Shown here piece by piece: positions 1-10,200 of a DNA stretch of 64,000 bases. Numbering within the stretch: position 1 is the first letter of the stretch; every line of letters starts with the position of its first letter. The stretch covers positions 1 through 64,000 of the forward strand of contig NSJX01000088.1 of the NCBI GenBank assembly GCA_002286715.1. Direction: 5' to 3'. The notes beneath the pieces are model-generated. The model saw nothing but the letters and a program-made list of their open reading frames with translations. It did not search any database and was not told the DNA's origin. The position numbers and the translations under genes are program-made. This DNA is from Dentipellis sp. KUC8613 (taxonomy: Eukaryota > Basidiomycota > Agaricomycetes > Russulales > Hericiaceae).

Positions 1-240
1 CAGCTGTTTACTAATCGATAGGCCGTTTCCAAAAATAATTCCATACAGATGGTGAAGAGCGTTCTGGAGGCGGAGAATGTCGGAGATCACGGTTGCCGAC
101 ATGCCAGAGCACTGCTTTCCCCTTCGCATGTGGCTGGCTGTGGCTGCATGCTGCGAGATTGCAACTCAGAACATCTCTTGAAAGTCCGCTCTAATGTACC
201 AGATTCTGCCACGAAAGGCCTATCGATTAGTAAACGGCTG
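1..240. mobile_element. Candidate MITE with ~24 bp terminal inverted repeats
   Basis: Bases 1-24 and the reverse complement of 217-240 match at 23 of 24 positions. Both arms begin CAGC and share the core TTTACTAATCGATAGGCC. The 240 bp between the outer ends carries no convincing ORF, as expected for a miniature inverted-repeat element. The left end coincides with the window edge, so the target-site duplication (right flank TCATGACTAG) cannot be tested and the element could begin earlier. Confidence 0.6.
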
Positions 241-883
241 TCATGACTAGTACTTGCGCATACATGCTACACTAGCTTCATAACACCTTCAAATCCTACC
301 TTTGAGTAATACCCGTCCAGACCACCACTCGACAGCTTTTCTACTGAGTCTTTTTCTGGCTGAAAACTGTTGGGTGCTATCGCTGTAGCTGTAGCTCTCA
401 ACCCCTCGTTTTCAATAATCGACCGGACCCCGTGTACGATTCTGCGTGTACTCATCCTCACTAACTCTTAAGCTCTTCATCTCCTACAATAAGACCATCC
501 GATAGGGCTTCAATTTTGAATCGTGACCGCATATCTGTGTATCGATAGGAACTCCTATGCTTTTTGTCATTGGAAGGAGCGACGTGTATGCGCTAGGTTC
601 GCCTGCCTTTTCTACATCTTCCGAATTTGAAGGCTTCAGCTCCTCTAGACAATTACAGTGTGGTGCCAACCATCCAATATATCGCTTCTAGTCCATCTAG
701 AAAGGTCTACCCGACCTCGGATCGCTCTTCTCATCATCATTCTCGCTCTCCCCCTAGCGATATGCGACCCCAGCACCCTTGATACACTGAATCAACCAGA
801 ACGCCGTTACTGCTGCCGCTACCGCAGGCCTTCATTCATCCAGCCTCATACATATTCGAGCGTACCATTGTGCAGGACCATCA
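241..883. other. Intergenic, no gene recognised
   Basis: Only short ORFs with unremarkable composition occur here. I see no domain, splice pattern or repeat. Confidence 0.5.
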
Positions 884-966
884 TCCCTGGTAGTATATCG
901 GTGAGTACATCCGCCTGTCATGGTTCTGGTGCGCGGAAGAGCGGAGTTCGACTCTCCGCCAGGGAG
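884..966 (+). tRNA. tRNA-Asp(GUC) with 11 nt intron
   Basis: Exon 1 is 884-920 and exon 2 is 932-966, giving a 72 nt spliced tRNA. The acceptor stem TCCCTGG pairs with CCAGGGA, the T arm is CGGAG-TTCGACT-CTCCG, and the anticodon stem TCCGC pairs with GCGGA around anticodon GTC. The 11 nt intron (921-931) lies one base 3' of the anticodon, the canonical eukaryotic position, and a G three bases from its 3' end can pair with C32. A run of seven T at about 991-997 could terminate Pol III. A second copy lies 230 bp downstream. Confidence 0.93.
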
Positions 967-1195
967 TGGCCCGTTTGTGGACTCGTTCGTATTTTTTTCG
1001 TCATTCGCCGCGGACGAAGTTTTTTTATGTTATTTCGTTTACGTAGGCCCCGATGCCAGCAGTCATCGTATACCGTATGCGCAAGCTCTTGCTTCAAATC
1101 ACTCACAGGCTGCAACCCCCATAGACCAGCATCGACCCCGACACTCGACGCTCTATGCCCAACATCGAGCTACACCGAGAGGATGTAGCTCTCAA

Positions 1196-1292
1196 TCCCT
1201 GGTAGTATATCGGTGAGTACATCCGCCTGTCATCGATCCGGAATTCGGGCACTGGTGCGCGGAAGAGCGGAGTTCGACTCTCCGCCAGGGAG
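1196..1292 (+). tRNA. tRNA-Asp(GUC) with 25 nt intron
   Basis: Exons 1196-1232 and 1258-1292 are identical in sequence to those of the copy at 884-966. The intron (1233-1257) is 25 nt instead of 11, but both introns end TGGTG at the 3' splice site. A T5 run about ten bases downstream is the likely terminator. The 5' flanks of the two copies differ. Confidence 0.93.
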
Positions 1293-2013
1293 AGGATCTC
1301 TTTTTGTCGTCATTTTCCATCCATGAGGCTTGTCGGTGCGTCCCCGAGCCGCTCTGTGCGTGACTTTTTTGATTTTTTCTCGATCGTGTTGTTGGATATA
1401 GGACTGCGATATCGGTTGGCAGATGCGCTCGTACCGACAGGCTGTCAAGGACATTACTTTTGGCGCCAGCGACGGCGCCCACTGCTCCTTTTCCAATGAG
1501 ACTGGCGCTGCTCCTTGCACCATGGAGATACTTCTATTCCTTATTTTACGGGTATGTTCCTCGATGCGCATTCTGGATCGGCTTTGAGGCGACGGACCTA
1601 GCAAACCGCGGACTTCATCCATCCTTCTAGATCCCTCTTTGGACAAGTTCTCTTCCTATTCTAAGCTTCCCACTTCCGCAGCACCGTGACATGCTTCCAG
1701 AATATCATTCGCTCACATCATCTGTCCTTTCGTTACTGAAAAAAGAACTCTTTACGGCGAGCCTGCAACTGTACAAGGACTCAACGGCGCCGTACCCTCC
1801 ACCGTCAACACGCCGCTCCGTCCTATCACCCCAGAGCACATGCTCGATGGGACACGTTCAGGATTTCCACAGCGTTATTGGCATTGGTCGACGAATCCAA
1901 ATGTCACCGGGTATGATCTTTCCCGTACTTCACAGACATGTATGCATTTACGGCTGGAAAAATGCCTCCCTGTTCTCGCCTCTCGGGATGACAATACCGT
2001 CCCGCACCGCGGG

Positions 2014-2020
2014 TATAAAA
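2014..2020 (+). promoter_or_regulatory. TATA box of the first small secreted protein gene
   Basis: TATAAAA lies 69 bp upstream of the ATG at 2089. The paralogous gene at 5053 has a TATA element at a similar distance. The stretch 1293-2013 upstream holds no recognisable gene. Confidence 0.5.
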
Positions 2021-2088
2021 TCGTTCACGACGAGGCCCCCCTTTCTCCAGCTCTCCCCGCAAGCTCTGTATCAACAACGTCCTCCACA

Positions 2089-2580
2089 ATGAAAGCTACC
2101 GTCATTCTCCTGCCCCTCGCCCTCCTCGTCTCCGCCGCCAACGGGATCCGGGTCGACTTCTTCACGCGCCGCTCCTGCGTCGGCGGCGAGTCGCACAGCT
2201 TCAACGATGTGGCGTGCGGCCGCTGCTTCAGCCCTGCTGGCGGTAAGCAATCGTCGCCTTCGTCTCTATTGACCATCCGGATTTCTCACTGCCGCAACTT
2301 GGGTTTGGATTGCGTGTCGCAGACTGGGGCGCGGTGCAGTACTCCGGGCTGACGAGCAGCAGCCGCGTCGTGGCGTACCACCAGGCGGGGTGCTCGCCGT
2401 CGACGGAAGCGGCGAGCGCGTTCGGGAATACGTGCTTTATACAGCCGCAGGGCGCGATCCCGTTCCGGTCTGCATTTGTTGCTTGTCCGGGGCCGAGGGA
2501 GGAGTGAGTTCGTTGGTTGGTTTGGTTCGAGCTGTTCTGATCATGCTTGTAGTGGCGAGGATACGACCGAGGTCGAGTGA
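2089..2580 (+). CDS. Small secreted six-cysteine protein (SSP1)
   Basis: Exons 2089-2242, 2323-2503 and 2553-2580 encode 120 aa. The first ~19 residues are a clear signal peptide (MKATVILLPL... ending ANG), followed by the mature start IRVDFF. The mature part has six cysteines in the order SC, ACGRC, GC, TC, AC and no transmembrane segment, so it should be exported. The family function is not recognised; small cysteine-rich secreted proteins of this kind are often called effector-like in fungi, which is only a label here. The gene is a paralog of the one at 5053: exon 1 is 154 nt in both, both introns interrupt the same codons, and both proteins end in Val-Glu. An inverted-repeat element starts 33 bp after the stop. 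Confidence 0.85.
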
Positions 2581-2640
2581 GAATCTAAGGGATGGAGAAA
2601 TGGAGGCTAGTGCATCAGTACTTTGGTCGCGTCCTGAAGC

Positions 2641-2688
2641 CCTGAACGCCCTGAACGGTGGCGCTTCAGGGCGTTCAGGGCGTTCAGG
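2641..2688. repeat. Perfect hairpin of CCTGAACG-type repeats (left arm)
   Basis: Bases 2641-2657 are the exact reverse complement of 2672-2688 (17 bp stem, 14 nt loop). Further copies of the motif continue to about 2705. Confidence 0.85.
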
Positions 2689-4071
2689 ATGTTCAGGTTT
2701 CAGGGGCGCTTATTTACTTCTTCGTGAATGCTCAGGCAAGCCACTAATTATAACTATATGTACAAAGTAGTACGGCCAAATTATGTACATTGTAGTTTAC
2801 AGGCACTGTGCGGAAGGAAGGGAGTGAACAATTACTATTGGATCATATGTATGAGAGTTGGTCCGCACACTGTGCCCGACATCTTCGCCTTCGACAAATC
2901 ATAACGAGCAGTGCAGAAGCTCTTCGACAAGAGCACGCGGCACCAGCACGGCACGCTCATCTTGCAGGGCACCGTAGCCATGCACAACCAGTACCGGCTT
3001 CGAGCCCGAAGGCTCGCTCTTGTCACTGAGACTGAGCCTGAAGGGTTAGTCAATCCTATGCAGTCGGGGAAGCTGACTGGCAAGAGACACATGTATGATG
3101 TAGAGAAAAGGCAGTGGATATGAGGGAAGGCTGAGGTTGGAGGCTAGGGAGGTTGGAGAGCGTGAAGCGGGCTGCCGACATCGAGACACCCGTAGGGACA
3201 ACTGCATACGGCGGAATTAGAAATTCGCTAACACTTGCTGTATGCATAGCGGAGACGCACCTTGAAACACCTCCTAACACTCTGGACCCGTCGTCGATTG
3301 TAGAAGACTCTCAAAGTCGTGAAGGGAGTAAAAGCACGCGAGATCGTAAGTGTCGTCCGTGTTGAAGGCGTTTCAAACTCCGAAGGAATTCCGGCGCTTG
3401 CGCCGCGTTTGGCTCCCGAGTCCTGCCACGTCGCAACTCTCATCATCGTCCATACAGACCCGTCCCTCCACCATGCAAGAAACACGACAAGAGTCTCCCA
3501 TTCGGTGAGTAAATATGCTTTTCTGGCCCTTTTCACTCATTCAGAGTGCCTTACAGCTGTTTTATCGAGATTTTTTGCAACCTTGTTCACGTCCGAACCA
3601 ACTCGCGCCCGCTTATCTCGCACCGCTGGGGGGAGTATTCGACACAGGTGAGTTACAAAACTGAAATCCTCAATGCTGGTACCTATATCTTTCATTGACA
3701 GGTACGTACATCTGTTCTATTTTCGGGTGCCCCTGCTCTCGCCGCCATCATGTCTCCCTCTTCCGCTGCTGTGCTCCATGGGCGCTCGCAGGCGCTGCTC
3801 GTTGTCACCATCCCGCTAAGCATTAGGGAGGAATGATGAGACCGCACATCGGGCACGGGACACGGCATCATCATAATCATGAATAAGTACGTTGAGCATC
3901 CTGCTGTCGAGTATGCATCTGCGTGCACAGAGCCGCGCAGGCGTGTTGTATTGACTTACATGACGGTGGTATATAATACAGTGATAGCTACTAGCACAAT
4001 TCCGTAGTGTATGATTCGTATAATGCATTCCTGCAGCCACGCGAGAGCCTGATGCCTCAGCACCATGAACA

Positions 4072-4219
4072 TCCTGAGCACCCTGAGCATCCTGAACACC
4101 CTGAGCACCCTGAAATGCCTCGTCCTGAACGGGTTTTGACATACCCTGAAGCCTGAAGACCTGAACGTCCTGAACACCCTGAAATTCCCAAATATGGAAA
4201 CCGTTCAGGGCGTTCAGGG
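4072..4219. repeat. Degenerate CCTGAAC repeat array (right arm)
   Basis: About ten copies of a CCTGA(A/G)CACC-like unit run from 4072 to about 4182, followed by two inverted copies at 4203-4219. The unit is the same as in the hairpin at 2641-2688. Confidence 0.8.
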
Positions 4220-4540
4220 TGACTCCCGAAGTACTGATGTGAGTCGGCAGTTTGTGCTAGGCTTGTGAGTTTAGTGGCGAGGATCGCTTGCGAATCGGAG
4301 TTGGCGTGCACGCATGGCGAATGTGTTCAAGGTGGTCCGCTGCCAGTGTGTTGCGAGGCATGTCTAAATCAACCTTGGTGTCCATCGACCCTCTGACCTC
4401 CGGCTTTCCGAGTGCGCGCTCCTGAGTCTTTCTTCTTGCCGCTATCCGTTCGTACCCGCTGGAACGGACATCAGGTGGCGGATCACATTGGCTGTCGTTG
4501 CGCAGCATAAACCCGGCCTTCAATTCTTCTGGTGTGAAGC

Positions 4541-4813
4541 CTACTTGAATCTGTTGTGCAACAGCTCTTGACTGACGAACGAGGCGCGGCAAATTCTCAG
4601 AACTCTCGCATCCCCCGAGGACATGTGTTTTAATATCCATATGCGCGTCTCTTCTAATGCCGGCATTTTGTCCGCCGCGAGGACGCTCTTCCAAAAGAAC
4701 TCGACGGGCTGCCACTTTGCGCCAAGTATTTCACTCAGCGAAGCGCCGTTGCGACTGATCGAGACATCTTCACGACTATCCAAGAATACAAGCTTTTCAT
4801 TCTCTTCATTCAT
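4541..4813 (-). CDS. Hypothetical protein, doubtful
   Basis: A 90-codon ATG ORF (starting MNEENEKLVF) has balanced, protein-like composition and no obvious antisense gene to explain it. The open frame continues upstream with a GTG. A second minus-strand frame overlaps its 3' part and runs on to 4257, so this could be one exon of a longer gene or a decayed gene. No domain is recognised and no intron could be fixed. Confidence 0.25.
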   Translation of the reverse strand: MNEENEKLVFLDSREDVSISRNGASLSEILGAKWQPVEFFWKSVLAADKMPALEETRIWILKHMSSGDARVLRICRASFVSQELLHNRFK

Positions 4814-4984
4814 ATCAACGCCTTTCTTCCTCCTCTTCTGTTGCACATGCTCGAGTGATCACGTTCGGAATGTCGTCGATTTTATTGGCCTCTGTTGTTT
4901 TGTCCCGCACATCACGAGAACAACCTCTCCGGAATCTAATGTTCAGTTTCCTCCATAGCACAACCCCCAACCTCGTCGCGCGAT

Positions 4985-4990
4985 TATAAA
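4985..4990 (+). promoter_or_regulatory. TATA box of the second small secreted protein gene
   Basis: TATAAA lies 63 bp upstream of the ATG at 5053, close to the spacing at the paralogous gene. Confidence 0.5.
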
Positions 4991-5052
4991 GTGCTGGACA
5001 GACAAGCCTGAGTCTTTACCCTAACCGTTGAACAAGATCCCCGCTCTCAGCA

Positions 5053-5547
5053 ATGCATCTCTCCGCAGCTCTCCTCCCTCTCGTCTCCCTCATCCCCGCA
5101 GCCGTCGGCATCCGCGTCCAATTCTTCACCTCCCGCTCCTGCGCCGGCGCCTCGTCGGAGGACTACCGCAACCTCAACTGCAACACCTGCGTCGACCCGC
5201 CCTTCCGTTCGTCTTTTCTTCACCTTGTTTCCCGGGAACACATCACTTACCGCACAGCGGCTGGCAGAGTGGGGCGCGACGCAGTTCTCGGAGCTGGGCG
5301 GGAACAACCGCGTCACGATTCACAACCAGAACGGGTGCACGAGCAAGTCGCAGGTCGGGCAGGGGTATGGGAATGTGTGTTTCGTACAGGGCGCCACGGG
5401 GATCCAGTCCGCCTGGGTCGCTTGTCCTGGCCAGGAAGCGGAGTGAGTTTCTAGCTTTCTTGAGTGCCAGGTTGTTCTGATGTGCTAACGATCGTTTGAT
5501 GTGGTAGGGAGAGGAACATCACGGAGGCTTTGGTCCGGGTTGAGTAG
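5053..5547 (+). CDS. Small secreted six-cysteine protein (SSP2)
   Basis: Exons 5053-5206, 5268-5442 and 5508-5547 encode 122 aa. A signal peptide (MHLSAALLPL... ending AVG) precedes IRVQFF, the same mature start as in SSP1. The cysteine order SC, NCNTC, GC, VC, AC and the motif WGA-Q are shared with SSP1, as are intron positions and the Val-Glu C-terminus. Predicted to be exported; function unknown. The two genes are a local duplication now separated by the inverted-repeat element at 2613-4239. Divergence in the cysteine spacings and C-terminus suggests the duplication is not recent. Confidence 0.87.
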
Positions 5548-5874
5548 ACGGTGGCTTGAGGGAGTATCAGAAGGAGTCGATTGCTTGTACGACTACGAGT
5601 GTTTGCGAGATAGAAGTACAGTTCCAAGTTACTCCTCGATCGTCAGAATATAGCTGTTCTTGTTTACGGTGGCCTTAGCGGTGAAACTTTGAAGCACGTC
5701 AACAAGGCGACGAGGTCTTGCGTGCTAACGGTTGGAGAAAAGCCACCCAGAGTCGGACGCGAAGATGTCAGTTTATAGATCGTGTCTACGTACAAAATAC
5801 TGCACATTCTATGGCAACGGGTAACTTGGTATTCACTTTACATGTCTTCAATCGAGCTAGAATGACGGTGGAGA
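5548..5874. other. Intergenic between convergent genes
   Basis: This is the shared 3' flank of SSP2 and the dienelactone-hydrolase-like gene. I see no further coding signal. Confidence 0.6.
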
Positions 5875-7111
5875 TTACAAGTGCTTGATGAAGAACTCGA
5901 CGGTAGCCTTGAACGCGCCCTCCTTGCCTTCCTTAGTCTTGGGGTCGTTCTACCAAAATGCCGTCAGCTATCACTCCGCCTCGGGACCATATACGGCACT
6001 TACGATATCGCCGCGGACCTGGATCACCAAAAGCATGGGTTTGGTCAGTATTCGTTAATAGAGCGATCAGCAGCGGAGAGCGTACCGCGAAGCCGTGGGT
6101 GCAGCCCGCCCAGTACGTGCGCTCGTACCCGGGCGCGAACTTGCCGTTGCCCAAGATCTCGTCCGCCTTCGCCTGCTTCTCAGGCGGGAACTGCGAGTCT
6201 ACCTCGCAGGTGTTGAGGAGGAGCGGAGCGGTCGCTTCCTTCGCGTATTTCTTCGACACCGCCATTCGGTTTAGATCTCACGCTGGGCTGTGAGGAGAGG
6301 AGGGAGAACGCACCTCGAGGTCCTCCGGCTGCAGGAGCGAAGGGTGCGTTGCGACGGAGACGTGGGTCTTGTGCTGGAATGCGAAGTCGAACACGCCGCG
6401 CGCTATTCGCGGTCAGGTCAGAATGCGATCTGGTAGTCCAGATGAAACAGTGTTTGTACCGCCATAGCAGAAGCCGACAGCGCCGATCTTCGTGATCCCT
6501 TGCGCGTTGAGTGCGTCAATGACGGCCTGGATCTTGGGCGTCGAGGAAGGGGGCCCGTGGATTGAGAACCATTTCATGACGTCGTAGTTGCTCTGAGTAA
6601 CATGATGCCTGTCAGCCCCTCTCGGTAGAAGATACGGCTTCATGACACGTACCCCCGGGTCCATAGCGTCGGCAGGCAGAGCATCGCCGTCGAAGAGGTC
6701 GGGGATGTACACCTTGAAGCCGTTCTTCGCAAAGTCGTCGGCGAGGAGCTAAGTGATCACTGCTGTGAACGGCCCGACCAATTTACACCTGTAGATGGTA
6801 AATATACGCACGAGGTTGTTGTTCAGCTTCAGGCCGAAAACATCGGACAGGAAGAGGATCGCCTTGTCTTTGGGGTAGTCGATCGAAGGTGTCGCGATGT
6901 AGGTCTCGACACCGCCGACTTTCTCGGTGGTTCCTGCCGGGGTATGAGTTAAGTATATTGGAACGTGTGCGTATACAGATAGCGAAGATGAACCTTCAGG
7001 TGTTCCTTCGTGGCGGACGCCTGTGTATCCCCCGGTATAAGTTGAGTCTCTGGCCCAATAGGATGCCGATTACGAAGACATACCCTGGACGCAATGCTTG
7101 CAGAGGCTCAT
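5875..7111 (-). CDS. Dienelactone hydrolase family protein
   Basis: Nine exons (7084-7111, 6994-7020, 6812-6933, 6653-6748, 6460-6592, 6314-6402, 6086-6250, 6004-6018, 5875-5949) give 249 aa. The protein has the DLH alpha/beta-hydrolase signature: nucleophile Cys133 in GFCYG, Asp183 in CEVD, His217 in THGFAVRGD. Conserved landmarks include the HEGTP N-terminus, VYIPDLFDGD, FPPEKQAKADEI and PGYERTYW. Fungal members are cytosolic hydrolases; bacterial ones open dienelactones in aromatic catabolism, but the substrate here is unknown. There is no signal peptide. Exon 8 is a 15 nt microexon encoding VRGDI, needed to restore the conserved RGD stretch. The acceptor of exon 7 (after CGAAG) was chosen because it keeps phase and gives the family-like PEDLEKYA; an upstream acceptor is possible. 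Confidence 0.93.
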
Positions 7112-7192
7112 TTCGAATTCGGAGGCTGGGTTTGAGATGTGCGGGGTTTTTGCTAGGAGTGACTAAGGAACCACAGATAAGACGGAGGCCCT

Positions 7193-7200
7193 CTTATATA
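7193..7200 (-). promoter_or_regulatory. TATA box of the DLH-family gene
   Basis: TATATAAG on the minus strand lies about 82 bp upstream of the ATG at 7111. Confidence 0.45.
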
Positions 7201-10200
7201 CGCTTCGCAACCCACCTACTGGTCACAAGCGCTGGAACTGCGACCTGGACAGCAGGATCACACGATCCACGCACCGTCGTCGTCGCGCATCATCGAGGCG
7301 TAAGGCCATAATGCCACCGACGGCGCTGTCCCCGTCGGGGTGTCACACGGCGATGAGACCCATCGACGCTTCCATCCGGCCATCCTCCCCCTTTCACACA
7401 TTTCCGACCCATTTCACACCTCGAAAAGGCAACCGGTCCAATCAGATGCCCCATCCGATGACAAAAGGCGAGTGCGGGGCTCACGCGAGAAAAGAGGCCT
7501 TTCGGATTTTTCGGGATCCGACGGGATGGCGCTGGGTAGCAGACCACCCTGCCGCCGGGATACGCAAGTAGTGCGGCGGCGTTGAGCGGGTTTGCGGGCG
7601 GGGAGAAGGTAGCTACAGGGGATCGTCCGCTATTTCGTGCATCGGAGAAGCCGATGGAGTGGAACGTGAATCGGGCGTTCGAATGGTGTCGACATGGAGT
7701 TGGTGAAAACTCGGATCTCGGGATCCTCTCAGAGATCGACGCATATGTGCCTGCTGGTGCTCGGTTATCTCGCTGGTCGAGGAGCTGTTGTGGCGCAGAG
7801 CTTCACATGAACGATCTCGGATGTGCTCCCGGCGCGCATCCTTGTGTGAGGGATATCATGTATCTGTAAGTAAAGTCCGATCCGACTCGGAACTGCAATT
7901 CTGCAAGGATCGTCAGTATGGCATGAGGGGGAAAGAGCTTCCCACCACGAGGAATGTAAAGCCAAGGAATGCTGGCATAAGATTGGCCCAGGGAGATGTG
8001 AACGTACTAGCTAGGCAACTGTGTGTCGTCCGCGAACTTCGAAGCTGCTAAGACATTCTTGAGGGGAAATGCGGTTCTCATGGCTGAGACAATTGGCAAA
8101 GATACCGATGAATAAGACGAGCCAAGCTAGGGATCTTTCCGAGTCGGAGGGGGCGCAGCCTGAGCGCAAAACTCGGCCATAGCGCCCGCTGCACGCGCCA
8201 CCACAAGTACCGGTGGCGCCGACCCGAACGGCCACTCTCACTATATAGCTTTCGGACGCACGCTCATCAGATGCATGCAACCGTCATCTCGACCGCTCTC
8301 ACTTCAAGCCATTCTCCTCTCTACTTCGCCTTTGGAAGAACACTCATCCACAAACTCATGCACAGTCTTCAGCAGCTCGCACGCTGTGACATCGGATGCA
8401 GGACCAGGTAAGATTTTCTTGAGATTACGATGTAGTCACCCGCACGCTAGTCACTCGAAGATGCCTACGGTTTCACAGTCGCGTAAGGTAACTACTAGTA
8501 CTGACGAAGCAATGCGTTCCTTGTGGCGGGAAGATACGCAGTCAAATACTCGCACCCAAGTCTGCATGGCGTACCGACATCCATTTAGACAGTCCAGTTA
8601 CCAGAACTTGACCTTCGACCGGTAGACGTTCAGCCCTCGAGATCGGATTGCTTCTACCAAGGTGGCTGAGCCCGGCGAGCAACGATGACAAGAGGGGAAT
8701 ATGCCCGCATCACATGCGGCTGACAACCTTGACTTTGGTTCCTTGGGGAGTTACAGCATAGACTTGTCGTTTATGGATGGCGTTGAGCATCGGTTCAAAG
8801 AGGGGCAAGCAGAGAAGCGCTAGATGAGAAGAGAGACGAGCAGAGTAGCACTGAACGCGACGAGAAGCTGAGCTGAGGCGAGAGGCGAAGGACGTCTTCA
8901 ACCCGAAGCAGGTTGGGCGGGACTGGCGGTGGAAAGCGGCAAGAGGTCAAGAGACGATACAGCAACAACGGCACAGCAGGCGGCCTCAAACGAGGCTGTC
9001 TGACTGACGCTAATTTTTTCCAGTAAATGAAGGCCAGAGGCCGGCGTCTCCCTGGGCGTGGCGCGTGCGGCTGAATATAACTCAGCGGCGAGCAGAGGAG
9101 ATATTCGTCCGGTCTCTGGCGGAGCAGTTCACTGTATGACATCGGATCATCGTCTTCGCATACCCTGCCTCCCCCGGCTAGCAAGCAGGAAGGCTGGCTG
9201 ACACTGATTGCTCCAGTCGACGAACCCTGGTGCGGGCGGCTGGAAGGATGCGACGCGTCGTAACACGTGCCGCAGAGGGGCGTGACTTGCTGATCGCAGA
9301 TATTCGTCCAGTGTCCGAGCTCGCCAACAAAAGCATTTGACGGTGTGAGCACTTTCTCGGTGCCACGCTGTGTGCACGGGGAAGTGCCGGGTGTGATGGT
9401 TGGGACAAGGGTGCACGATGGATGCGCAGTGCCCGGGGGAGATGTGATTCGAACGTTTGGCACGTGGAAGTGTCAGGGCAGAATTCGTGGGTTCCCCAGG
9501 TTCCTCGGTGCTGCGCTCGAGGCTGTTTCAGCTGTTCGACGGGAGCGTAAAGCGCAAAGCGCAAATGCTAGTAAGTACTGTCAGCCTAGAGCGATCATCG
9601 AAAGACGGAGAGATTCGAGAAACCCTACTTACTGACCGAGTCATCCCGGAACCGGATCTCGCACCCCACCAGGCTAAGCGCCCAGCGTACCAGATCCGTA
9701 TCCATATCCTAAAGTTTATCTCGGACCGGCGGCACCAGTACTCTACACAGGTAATCAATAAAGTTAAATCTCTGTGGCGTGCGAGCTCGAGGAATGAATG
9801 ACGCAGGACGCAGGGCGGAACTTGCCAGTGGGATATGCGACGGAGCATCGGCCGATGCGAACGACGTCACGGATGCGCGCGGGTGCTATGAATATGTGTG
9901 TCGCAGGGTAGGTGGAGGGTGGATGGGCAGGGTGGGTGCAGGGGCAGGGTGATGTCGGTGAATCGACGATCCCTGGAGCTCAACAACTCCAGAAATAAAG
10001 CGGCGTGACATTGTGTTCTGTCAGCAATGCAACTGAGAATGAGCGAACACGGCATCTCAGCATCCAGATCCACACGATGATTAACAACGGGCGGCAGCTG
10101 AGAAAGCACCTGAGGCTCGAGACGCGCGCTGAACGCGCCGAGAGCCGAGAGTCTGAGCTATGTATACGTACGTACGCATACATGCGTCCCAGAGGGTTTC

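Larger units (their letters stand above)
2613..4239. mobile_element. Candidate ~1.6 kb TIR / foldback DNA element
   Basis: The left end (2613-2658) and the reverse complement of the right end (4201-4239) align: both open CATCAGTACTT and both finish with the same CCTGAACG-type motif pair. The left arm has one 7 nt extra unit. Both ends also carry arrays of a ~9 nt CCTGAACGC-like motif in both orientations, typical of subterminal repeats. The interior holds only short ORFs with no recognisable transposase, so it looks non-autonomous. No clear target-site duplication is visible in the flanks. Confidence 0.55.

Noticed and set aside
8795..9463. 222-codon ORF on the minus strand
   Set aside because: Composition is Pro/Ser/Leu low complexity, with no domain and no supporting splice or homolog signal; overlapping frames are equally open in this GC-rich stretch.
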